DNA of 64,000 nucleotides from Bradyrhizobium iriomotense (lineage in GTDB: Bacteria > Pseudomonadota > Alphaproteobacteria > Rhizobiales > Xanthobacteraceae): assembly GCF_018129405.1 (NCBI RefSeq), contig NZ_JAFCLP010000001.1, forward strand, positions 806,001 to 870,000, read 5' to 3'. A program made the position numbers and the translations under genes. Numbering within the stretch: the stretch's first letter is position 1; every line of letters begins with the position of its first letter. The notes beneath the pieces were generated by a model. That model worked only from the letters and a program-made list of their open reading frames with translations, ran no database searches and had not been told where the DNA came from. Positions 52,763 to 60,030 of this stretch are shown in pieces.

Positions 52763-53170
52763 ATGAGCAAGATCAATCGAAGGTCTGCATTGGGAATCGG
52801 GTTGGCAGCGGCTACCGCAGCCGTGATGAAGCCCGCCTCCGCTCAAACCGCAGGCTACAAGGATACGACGCCGTGGCCAGGAGTGGTGGTGCGCGAATAC
52901 GAGGGCGAGACACCATCCCTCATCCCCGGTTTCAAGACCGTCTCGATGCGCGACATCATCATGCAGCCGGGATCGAAGACCATGGGTCCCCCGATGATGA
53001 ATGCCATGGTTTGCCACATCACCGAAGGGGAGCTTCGGCTCGATCAGGAGGGAAAGGTCTTTACGGGCAAGAAGAACTTTGTCTGGACCTGCAACAAGGA
53101 CACGAAAGAGCAGGCGTACAATGACGGAAACGTGGTCGCAATCATGAGGATCACGGACCTAAAAGCTTAA
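52763..53170 (+). CDS. Exported cupin-like protein with Tat-type leader
   Basis: The 135-residue protein starts MSKINRRSALGIGLAAATAA, a twin-arginine-type leader. The mature part has a small cupin-like beta barrel (VSMRDIIMQPGSKTMGPPMM, VCHITEGELRLDQEGKVFTG), but the usual His cluster is reduced to one His. Two cysteines (MVCH and WTCNKD) remain. Function unknown. GGAGAAAG precedes the ATG. Confidence 0.75.
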   Translation: MSKINRRSALGIGLAAATAAVMKPASAQTAGYKDTTPWPGVVVREYEGETPSLIPGFKTVSMRDIIMQPGSKTMGPPMMNAMVCHITEGELRLDQEGKVFTGKKNFVWTCNKDTKEQAYNDGNVVAIMRITDLKA

Positions 53171-53267
53171 GGCTCGTTTCTTCGAGACCGATTTTCAGAT
53201 GCGGATAGCGCATTCGACTACGCGCGATCCGCGGAACGTAACCGCCCGTGGTTACCGAGGAGCAGGC

Positions 53268-53354
53268 CCGTAGAATGGGTAGAGCGCAGCGAAACCCATC
53301 GGCAGCATCCGACATGGAGCTGATGGTTTTCGCAAGTGCTCTACCCATCCTACG
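53268..53354. repeat. Intergenic inverted repeat, family D copy 1
   Basis: Outer arms CGTAGAATGGGTAGAGC and GCTCTACCCATCCTACG flank an inner pair CGAAACCCATCGG and GATGGTTTTCG. The copy at 56056 has the same arms. It occupies the gap after the exported cupin-like gene; 53171-53267 shows nothing else. Confidence 0.85.
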
Positions 53355-53424
53355 AGCTACCGGACGTCCGCAACAGGCTACCTATTGCGGACGAGCCATG
53401 TCTCACCTTGCGCCCAAGCAGAGT

Positions 53425-53913
53425 TCATTCGACGCGATGAGGCGCAATTCCGAGCTTTGCCATCGCCTCGCGCTCAGCGACGCGCGAGCCCTTGGGGTTG
53501 CAACCATTACCAACAGAGGCATAGCGGCCGTGGTCACCGCGCGGGTTTGACGGCATTCCATTAAGATCGATATCCCAATAGTACGATACGCAAACCCGCT
53601 CATCGGTCGGCACCGAAATGCAAGTTCTTGGGGGCCCCGCAATGCAGAGCATCCGATCCTGATAGAAGGAAATCGGCACGCCTTCGCAGCTTACATGCCA
53701 TTTCCAGAGAGACCTCTCAATCGAGCAGGTGTCGGGATGAAGCGCGAATGCCGTTGTAAGCTCTGGCAGACCAAGTTCCTTGAGTGATCCCTGCATGGCT
53801 TCCTGAGTGGATGGCGCGCGGGCGAATTTAAAGACCACAAAGGCCATACACAGCATAGCAATCGCGCCTAACACGGGGCGCCCGAAGGGCCACAACCTAT
53901 TCTCATCGCTCAT
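53425..53913 (-). CDS. Hypothetical single-pass membrane protein
   Basis: Not recognised. The 162-residue product has one membrane helix near the N-terminus (PVLGAIAMLCMAFVVFKFA) and a soluble part with six further cysteines (DTCSIERSLWKWHVSCEG, MLCIAGPPRTCISV, ERVCVSYYW, NGCNPKG) that could form disulfides if it faces the periplasm. ATG 53913 is a plausible start just before the helix; the frame is open further upstream without support. It lies in the accessory stretch between repeat elements. Confidence 0.6.
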   Translation of the reverse strand: MSDENRLWPFGRPVLGAIAMLCMAFVVFKFARAPSTQEAMQGSLKELGLPELTTAFALHPDTCSIERSLWKWHVSCEGVPISFYQDRMLCIAGPPRTCISVPTDERVCVSYYWDIDLNGMPSNPRGDHGRYASVGNGCNPKGSRVAEREAMAKLGIAPHRVE

Positions 53914-53987
53914 GCAAGCTGCCAATCGCCGCACACTTTGCGCACGCCCCGTTCTATAGCATGCCGGCCGACCATCGGTGGTCAACG

Positions 53988-54006
53988 TCTGCTTCGGGGT
54001 CAAAGG
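53988..54006. repeat. Short intergenic motif TCTGCT-GGGTC-AAA, copy 1
   Basis: TCTGCTTCGGGGTCAAAGG is related to TCTGCTGTGGGTCCAAGAG (from 54783) and TCTGCTGTGGGTCCAAAAG (from 55916). All three are in gaps of the accessory stretch. Copies 1 and 2 are also each followed about 90-110 bases on by GGCCACAAGCGGCCA. Confidence 0.5.
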
Positions 54007-54106
54007 CTGCCCTCGGCAGCCAGCTGACCTTGGTCGGCTCACCTGTCGGAAGCAGACAATGCGACGCTCTGAGCGAACGTCCGGCATGGGCCACAAGCGG
54101 CCAATC

Positions 54107-54721
54107 TCAGACGGGGTTCAGCATCCCTTTAGCGTGCCAGTCAATGGCATCATCGAGCCGGTCATCGCCCCAAAACAGCTCGCCGCGGACGACAAAGGTT
54201 GGAGCACCAAAAATATTCAAACGCCTCGCCTCCTCGGTGTTGTTGTCATACGCGCGTCCAACGGGGTCTGCATTTGCGGCCTCGATGACCCGACCCGGAT
54301 CTTGGCCGATCTCGCGCAAACTTTCCGAGAGGTTGGGCTCTGTGCCGACCTCTTTGCCTTCCACAAACCAACGTCTATAGCTGGCTCTCACATAGTCTGG
54401 ACACCAGCCCTCCATTTCTCCCAGAACAGCTACGCGGCTGGCTAAATCGAAATTTGTCAGCGGATACGGTGCGGGGACCTTGATGGGCAAGCCGTACCTC
54501 GATGCCCGCCGCTCGACGTCACGCCACATATAGGCGAGCTTGATTGGCTTAGTGGCAAACGGAACATTGTTCATTTCCTGCATAATCGCGCGGGCATTGA
54601 ACGGACGCCATTGGAAGCGGAGACCCGTTGTTGCTTCTACGTTGTGGAGCCGCGAAACTGTGAGATACGTGTAGGTACTTCCAACCGTAAACCAGAAATC
54701 GATAGTGTTATTTGCTGACAT
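54107..54721 (-). CDS. 2-hydroxychromene-2-carboxylate isomerase / DsbA-like kappa GST family protein
   Basis: The 204-residue protein has a thioredoxin fold with a helical insert: N-terminal FWFTVGSTYTYLTVSRL, where Ser takes the place of the CxxC pair, and a C-terminus NIFGAPTFVVRGELFWGDDR with the cis-Pro. This is the layout of 2-hydroxychromene-2-carboxylate isomerases, which act in aromatic degradation with glutathione. ATG 54721 precedes MSANNTIDFW. No aromatic-degradation genes adjoin, so the substrate is open. Confidence 0.8.
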   Translation of the reverse strand: MSANNTIDFWFTVGSTYTYLTVSRLHNVEATTGLRFQWRPFNARAIMQEMNNVPFATKPIKLAYMWRDVERRASRYGLPIKVPAPYPLTNFDLASRVAVLGEMEGWCPDYVRASYRRWFVEGKEVGTEPNLSESLREIGQDPGRVIEAANADPVGRAYDNNTEEARRLNIFGAPTFVVRGELFWGDDRLDDAIDWHAKGMLNPV

Positions 54722-54986
54722 CGTTGGCCCCCACGACCCATTAATGGCATTGGCCAATATCTAGCACCGACGGGCGGAGATGTCTGCTGTGGGTCCAAGA
54801 GCGACGATCGAAACTGCCTGCTTGGTGGGTCCGCTTCGCCCGTGAGAGCGGACCTCCGTAGGCTCCCGCGCGTCGCCTCGGGGCCACAAGCGGCCATGTC
54901 GCCTCAGGTTGCGTCAGAAGACGCAAGGTGCTGGCCTCGACGGCGTATGCTATCGTGGTCACCGCCGTCCTTAGGAAATCCACACC

Positions 54987-55868
54987 ATGAAGCGCATCGG
55001 GATCATCGTCGCTGGTTCAGCCTATCCAATGGATGGCTTCAAGTCGGGGCTTCGGGACCTCGGATGGATCGAGGACGAAGGAATCCGCTTCGAACTTCGA
55101 GCAGCCGAGGGACAATTGCATCTGCTGCCCAAGTTCGCCCTCGAAATGGTCGGCCTCGGCGTTGACCTTATCGCCGTCATCGGGGCCGTGACAGTGCGAG
55201 CGGTTCGGCAAGCGACCTCGACGATTCCCATAGTGTTTGCGGTCGTTGTCGAGCCGCTCGGCGACGGATTAGCCTCCAACCTGGGACACCCCGGCGGGAA
55301 CGTTACCGGAGTGACCACCTTTGATCCGGAGCAGGCCACGGCGCAATTGCAGTTCCTAAAGGCGCTCAATCCCGACCTTGAGCGGGTCGCTATATTGAGT
55401 GACCTCGGCGTTTCAGACTGCATGTCGACTTCGAACAGGGATGCGGCTCGTGGTCTGAGAATTCAGCCACAAGTCATCCGCGTCGAAGCCCCTTCTCCCG
55501 AATATGAAAAAGCCTTTGAGGCCATGGCGCGCGAGCGCGCGCAGGCGCTGGTCGTGCTGGAAGAGCCGATCAATCAAGCCTGCAGGAAGCAGATCGCCGA
55601 GCTAGCGATAGCCCACCGGTTGCCATCGGTTTTTCCTGTATCAATGCTCGACGCCGGAGGGCTGATTGCTTATGGGACCAGTCTTCGCGAAGCTGCGCGG
55701 CAGATGGCGCAATACGCCGATACAATCTTGCGCGGCGGCAATCCAGGCGAGTTGCCCATCAGGGCGGCCTTGTCGCACGAGCTTGTGGTCAACCTCCAGA
55801 CCGCTGGGCAGCTTGGCGTAACCGTTCCATCCGAAGTGCTTGCGAAGGCGAACCAAGTTATCCGGTGA
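54987..55868 (+). CDS. ABC-type substrate-binding protein (ABC_sub_bind/TrpX family) lacking a signal peptide
   Basis: The 293-residue protein has the periplasmic-binding fold of the ABC_sub_bind family: GLRDLGWIEDEGIRFELRAA, VRQATSTIPIVFAVVVEPLG, GGNVTGVTTFDPEQATAQLQ and GGLIAYGTSLREAARQMAQY. These proteins normally carry a Tat or lipoprotein leader. This one starts MKRIGIIVAGSAYPMDGFKS directly in the first beta strand, and no leader can be found in frame upstream. No ABC permease or ATPase is nearby. It may be a truncated orphan or a cytoplasmic variant. Confidence 0.78.
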   Translation: MKRIGIIVAGSAYPMDGFKSGLRDLGWIEDEGIRFELRAAEGQLHLLPKFALEMVGLGVDLIAVIGAVTVRAVRQATSTIPIVFAVVVEPLGDGLASNLGHPGGNVTGVTTFDPEQATAQLQFLKALNPDLERVAILSDLGVSDCMSTSNRDAARGLRIQPQVIRVEAPSPEYEKAFEAMARERAQALVVLEEPINQACRKQIAELAIAHRLPSVFPVSMLDAGGLIAYGTSLREAARQMAQYADTILRGGNPGELPIRAALSHELVVNLQTAGQLGVTVPSEVLAKANQVIR

Positions 55869-56023
55869 ATCTTGAAAAAGCGCCGACGGCGGATGATCCG
55901 TTGGCGGACTCGAAGTCTGCTGTGGGTCCAAAAGTCGAAACGACTACCGAGCCGAAAAACGTCCCCTTCGCTTTGAAGCCGACTTGCGTTCATCGGGCGG
56001 ACGCCCGCTGCCACGCCCCAAAT

Positions 56024-56055
56024 GCTTGATCCAGATCAACGCCGCCACGGCAGCG
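56024..56055. repeat. 32-bp segment with a FixK box, copy 1 (orphan)
   Basis: The segment begins GCTTGATCCAGATCAACG and is identical over 32 bases to 58120-58151. It holds the symmetric FixK site TTGATCCAGATCAA at 56026-56039. No gene starts downstream on either strand at a useful distance, and family D copy 2 follows at once. Confidence 0.8.
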
Positions 56056-56142
56056 CGTGGGATGGGTAGAGCACGGCGAAACCCATCGACACAGCCGACG
56101 TAAATCGCGATGGGTTTCGCAAGGGCTCTACCCATCCTACGG
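56056..56142. repeat. Intergenic inverted repeat, family D copy 2
   Basis: Arms GATGGGTAGAGC and GCTCTACCCATC, with inner arms GCGAAACCCATCG and CGATGGGTTTCGC, match copy 1 at 53268. It lies between the substrate-binding gene and the small membrane protein gene. Confidence 0.85.
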
Positions 56143-56166
56143 GCTCAAATTGCTCTCCAGTCTATT

Positions 56167-56532
56167 CTAGACCCAGGGCGTCAAGAACGATCGCTCTGCC
56201 TTTTCGCCATCGTCCTTCGGGAGCGGCGTGCCCTTGGCCCCCGATACACCGGTTGCATCAGCGCCGATCGACGTGATTCCCATGGCGGAGCAGTAGACAA
56301 GGCAGCCATTGATGAAGGCGACGACGACTTGGAACGGGCTTGTCGCAGCGCCCAACCACCAAGCATTTCCGACGACGGCAAAACAAATGAACTCTGCGAC
56401 GGCAAGGCCGAGCCATCGAGGATTCCACTGCAGCGCCGCCTGCAACGCGTTCGGAACGAAGAACGTCGCCAACGTTGCACCACCAAATGTCAGCAAGCTT
56501 TCCGTCGTGAAGAAATCGTTCGGCTGAGTCAT
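56167..56532 (-). CDS. Small membrane protein next to a caspase-like gene
   Basis: Not recognised as a family. The 121-residue protein has three likely membrane segments: about 12-32 (LLTFGGATLATFFVPNALQA), 36-52 (GLAVAEFICFAVVGNAWW) and 58-78 (QVVVAFINGCLVYCSAMGIT), then a charged tail with GTPLPKDDGEKAERSF. ATG 56532 was chosen since AGAGGA lies 6-8 bases upstream; the frame is open further up but overlaps the protease gene. It starts 34 bases after the caspase-like gene on the same strand, so the two look like one transcript. Confidence 0.75.
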   Translation of the reverse strand: MTQPNDFFTTESLLTFGGATLATFFVPNALQAALQWNPRWLGLAVAEFICFAVVGNAWWLGAATSPFQVVVAFINGCLVYCSAMGITSIGADATGVSGAKGTPLPKDDGEKAERSFLTPWV

Positions 56533-56566
56533 GGGAGTCCTCTTTGCATTGGCTGCCCGGACAAGG

Positions 56567-57895
56567 TCACCGATCCCACCGCGAGCGGCGTTTCTCGTAC
56601 GGCACTGAGGCTTCGACAAAGTGAGAGATGTAGGGCGATGACACGCTTCGCATATATTCTGCCAGGCACATAACGTAGTCGGACAAGTTGATCCCGCCGC
56701 TGCCGTCTCCCCGACCGGTCGCTTCCGCGATCTGCAACACCGCCGGCTCGGCGACCTCAGGTCGCATCAGGTCTTGTTTCTTGTCATCCGGCACTGCCCT
56801 CATCGCGGGAACCCGGACCTCGGGGGTATCCTCCGGACGTTTCCAGCGGATCAGCACCGGGGTTTGTCGTCCTGTCGAGCGAATGGACACCTGGGTTAGG
56901 TCTGGATAGGCCTTCGGCACCGGCTTCGAGGAATTCTCCTTCAGAAAGCCTGCAGTGAAGTAGCTGTTCTTGAGTCCCACTTCGTCAAACGACTGCTCGT
57001 CGCGCAAGCTCGAGCAAAACAGAGAACGGCACCAGATCGTGCGGAAAGGCAACTCCCGCAAACGCGCAGTGTGCTCATTCAAGAGGTGGGTACGAAAGTC
57101 TGCCGCAACAGCCGCCGCGTGGCAGCAATCAATGAAAAGCGAAATCCGAAGGTTCTCTCCGTCGAAACGATACCGGCTCAGCACGTCCAGAAAGGTCTGG
57201 ACGATCGTCTCGGTGCGCAAGCGTCCATTGCGAATGACAACGTAACTTCCGCCAGCGGCGTCTCCGGGAGATCCGTGGCCCGAAAAGTAGATGTTGAGCT
57301 GGACGGATTTGAATTCCGGATCCGCCGAGTTGATGTCCATCCAGTGACATACGCTTTCGATGCCCGTGTTCACTTGCTCGAGCTTGGGATTGGCCAGCCA
57401 CACGGTGTGTGAAAAATACCCCGCGCTTCGGCCGACGCCATTTGGGTAGACCAGATACGACGCACCATATCGATGTGGATTATAGAAGAAGCGAAGTGCG
57501 TGGAGGTCACGGATCGCGTTTGGCAGCGAGCCGTATGCTTTTGTGACAGACGTGCCCTTCGCCAATTCGGCCTTTCCCTTAACATCGGGGTCGGTTCCAA
57601 TACCATCAGCCGCGATCACCAGGTTGACCCAGAATGGAGTCGCCATTGGATCCCATCCACAGATCTGTACTGCTCGCGGATGGTGTCGCTTGCGATCTGT
57701 AATCCACACCTCAGGTTCTTCCGCCCCCAGGTTGTCGACCATTTCGATTGAACCCGCGACGTCACTCGGACCTAGCGCCGTGACGCCGTCGCGGATAATT
57801 CGTTTGGCAAAAAGCGAAGCGCGTTCAGCCCACAGCGGCGGCGGTTGCTGCATTATTTCGCGAGCCGACTTTACCGGGAAGAGCTCTTTGTCCAT
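56567..57895 (-). CDS. Caspase-like (peptidase C14, orthocaspase-type) protein
   Basis: The 442-residue protein carries the caspase dyad: His207 in LNIYFSGHGSPGDAAGG and Cys258 in ISLFIDCCHAAAV (Asp256, His259 conserved). After these comes the substrate-pocket pattern CSSLRDEQSFDEVGLKNSYF, then TAGFLKE, as in caspase p10-like regions. The family cleaves after Arg/Lys or Asp. About 170 residues precede the His and about 120 follow the pocket; neither end matches a domain I know. It is followed after 34 bases by a three-helix membrane protein. It probably acts in the cytoplasm, since no signal peptide is seen. Confidence 0.78.
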   Translation of the reverse strand: MDKELFPVKSAREIMQQPPPLWAERASLFAKRIIRDGVTALGPSDVAGSIEMVDNLGAEEPEVWITDRKRHHPRAVQICGWDPMATPFWVNLVIAADGIGTDPDVKGKAELAKGTSVTKAYGSLPNAIRDLHALRFFYNPHRYGASYLVYPNGVGRSAGYFSHTVWLANPKLEQVNTGIESVCHWMDINSADPEFKSVQLNIYFSGHGSPGDAAGGSYVVIRNGRLRTETIVQTFLDVLSRYRFDGENLRISLFIDCCHAAAVAADFRTHLLNEHTARLRELPFRTIWCRSLFCSSLRDEQSFDEVGLKNSYFTAGFLKENSSKPVPKAYPDLTQVSIRSTGRQTPVLIRWKRPEDTPEVRVPAMRAVPDDKKQDLMRPEVAEPAVLQIAEATGRGDGSGGINLSDYVMCLAEYMRSVSSPYISHFVEASVPYEKRRSRWDR

Positions 57896-58119
57896 GGCAC
57901 TCTCGGCACCATACCAGCATCTTCAGGCTGTATTTCAGTATAACAAGCTTAGGTTGCCAATGTCTAGCGAGCCAACCAACCTGCGTTGCTGACTGGGCCG
58001 CTCGCGTCGGCAGACCGAAAAACCGGATGACGTCGAAGCGATCCGGGGTTGTGCACCACGTGCGCTGTTACGGCATCGAGCAATGATCCGGCGGAGGCGG
58101 CCCGGGACTCGATGAAAAC

Positions 58120-58151
58120 GCTTGATCCAGATCAACGCCGCCACGGCAGCG
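58120..58151. promoter_or_regulatory. 32-bp segment with a FixK box, copy 2, upstream of the Gly/Tyr-rich gene
   Basis: It is identical to 56024-56055 and contains TTGATCCAGATCAA at 58122-58135, a perfect FixK2 site. Its centre is about 88 bases before the start of the Gly/Tyr-rich exported protein. The rest of the 321-base gap 57896-58216 shows nothing else. Confidence 0.7.
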
Positions 58152-58216
58152 CCACACCGGAATAGGCCCGATGGCCGCGCAGAATGCGCCGCCCATAGCC
58201 AAGGAGATGATCGATC

Positions 58217-58675
58217 ATGACCTCCTCGAATTCCCTGCGTAGCCTCCTCCTCGCCGGAGCCGGCGCCCTGCTGCTCGGCACGGGCGCCCAGGCCGGGCCG
58301 CTCCCGACCCATCTTTCGACGATGAAATCGATGGTCGACCAGACCACGACGGAAGTGCGCTGGGTTGGCGGCTGGCGTGGCGGCTACGGCTATCGCGGCG
58401 TCGGATGGGGCTACCGCGGCGGTTACGGCTATCGCGGAGGCTGGGGCTATCGCGGTTACGGTTATCGCGGCCTCGGATACGGTGTCGCCGGCGCCGTCGT
58501 CGGCGGCGCGATCGCGCGAAGCGCCTATTATGGAAGCTATGGCGGCTACTATGGCGGTTATCCCGCCTACGGCTATCCGGCCGCGTCCTACTACGGTTAT
58601 GGCGGCAATTACGGTTATGGTTACGGCTATGCCGACGACTATTGCTTGCCCTCCGGCAGCTACTGGGCCTACTAG
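58217..58675 (+). CDS. Exported Gly/Tyr-rich repeat protein
   Basis: The 152-residue product has a signal peptide (SLLLAGAGALLLGTGAQA) and then a low-complexity body of Gly-Tyr-Arg repeats (GYRGGYGYRGGWGYRGYGYR), one hydrophobic helix (GYGVAGAVVGGAIARS) and Tyr/Gly blocks ending DYCLPSGSYWAY. Such glycine-zipper, YxG-rich proteins are seen in Rhizobiales envelopes without known role. Start ATG 58217 follows AAGGAGATGATC. The upstream FixK box suggests low-oxygen control. Confidence 0.82.
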   Translation: MTSSNSLRSLLLAGAGALLLGTGAQAGPLPTHLSTMKSMVDQTTTEVRWVGGWRGGYGYRGVGWGYRGGYGYRGGWGYRGYGYRGLGYGVAGAVVGGAIARSAYYGSYGGYYGGYPAYGYPAASYYGYGGNYGYGYGYADDYCLPSGSYWAY

Positions 58676-58826
58676 CGGTCAGCGTATCCGCGTCTGCGGA
58701 GGACGGCTGCCACGGACCGCCGTTCTCCGCCGATCAAAACCCGACGCTCAGCGTTCTGCCGCGCTGGCTTCATGCGCAAACATCAACCTGAAGCGCGATG
58801 ACGATTCATCCAAATCTCGTCGTGCT

Positions 58827-59846
58827 TCAGTGCGGCGGCAATTCTCCTGCGCGCTTCAATGAAACCCCGGTGATGATCTGGTCATCATTCAACGGCGAGG
58901 TATCGCCGATCTCGTGACCGAACATCGCCTTCGCCAACAGCAGAACCTCGTCGTCCTTGTCGAGGTGGGTGACGGAATCCTTGTTCAGCACGTTGCCGGA
59001 CCACTTGCGCCAGCCTTTGACGTAGGCAGTGACCGCCGGATCGGTCGTGCTGGATACGCCCGCGTATTTCTTGGCCAGGTTCGCCAGGGTGAAGGAGCCA
59101 TCCTCGCCATAACCGTAGCGATCGGTGAGAAGATTGTACCAGGCCGCCGTGCCATGCTCGGGGGTGACGTAGATCGTCGTGACATTTCCGGCGTGATCGG
59201 GCTGCGTAACCCCGGCATAGCCCGGGAAATTCTTCTGCCAATTGGAGATGTTCAGCGCGCCCGGATTGTTGGTCCGGATCGAGCGCTTCACCGACGTGTC
59301 GCTGGGGTTGCTGGAGAAGAACCCGTTGGGGGTGAGGCTGCGATAGTTCGGTCCAACGGCGGCCGCCAGACTGAAAGTGTCTTGCAGGCCGACCAGCCAG
59401 CCGAAGCGTGTCTTCGGATTGTTGCTGAACACCGTGAGTGGCGTGATTTGAATCGCGTTGCCGTACTTCGTGTCGTTGCCGTGCGAGCAATGAACGACAC
59501 GCTGTTCATCGACGATGATGCCAATGTGTCCTTCATGCCCATGCTCGTCCGGATAGACGACGACGGCGCCGGGCCTCTTGCTCGTCTCCTCGAAGATGCC
59601 GACGGATTGTCCGACATCCGTCCATACTCCGGTCGTTTCGATCCAGCCGCCATTGAAGTGGACGTAGAACTGATCCGATGTGTGCCGGCTCATGCCGAAG
59701 CACCAGGCCACAAAACCCGAGCAATCGCATTGGCCGTCATGGCCCGGCGTCGGAGAGCCGGGGTTCATTCCCCCCTGGCCAAGCTTGTAATGAATATTCT
59801 GCGCTATTGCCGCGTTCGCGCGGGCCAAAACTGCAGCCACTTGCAT
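58827..59846 (-). CDS. Two-domain cell-wall hydrolase (NlpC/CHAP-like plus phage P5-like domain)
   Basis: The 339-residue protein has an N-terminal cysteine-peptidase domain with the nucleophile in CDCSGFVAWCFG and the His in GHEGHIGIIVDEQRV. A linker of about 30 residues leads to a second domain beginning RSIRTNNPGALNISNWQKNF, which resembles the RGIRNNNPGN entry of phage P5-type lytic enzymes. There is no obvious signal peptide, which fits a phage-like or effector-like enzyme. ATG 59846 is used; a TTG 9 bases upstream is an alternative. It is alone on the minus strand between the Gly/Tyr-rich gene and the antiporter gene. Confidence 0.72.
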   Translation of the reverse strand: MQVAAVLARANAAIAQNIHYKLGQGGMNPGSPTPGHDGQCDCSGFVAWCFGMSRHTSDQFYVHFNGGWIETTGVWTDVGQSVGIFEETSKRPGAVVVYPDEHGHEGHIGIIVDEQRVVHCSHGNDTKYGNAIQITPLTVFSNNPKTRFGWLVGLQDTFSLAAAVGPNYRSLTPNGFFSSNPSDTSVKRSIRTNNPGALNISNWQKNFPGYAGVTQPDHAGNVTTIYVTPEHGTAAWYNLLTDRYGYGEDGSFTLANLAKKYAGVSSTTDPAVTAYVKGWRKWSGNVLNKDSVTHLDKDDEVLLLAKAMFGHEIGDTSPLNDDQIITGVSLKRAGELPPH

Positions 59847-60030
59847 GTTTCGCAATCCCGTATAGGTTAATCAATGCGAAATCATACAATCAATAATTGT
59901 GCGAACGCAAGCCGAACGCCGGAAGTAATCGTGCGAATGTCTGTTCGGATCCAGACGCGAAATGGCTGATGACCCGGGCACGTCGCAGCGCCCGAAACGG
60001 ACATTGCACGGTCATGAGCGCACGCCACAT

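Noticed and set aside
58365-58640. Tandem GGCTAC/GGTTATCGC-like DNA repeats
   Set aside because: They encode the Gly-Tyr-Arg repeats of the exported protein and need no separate call.
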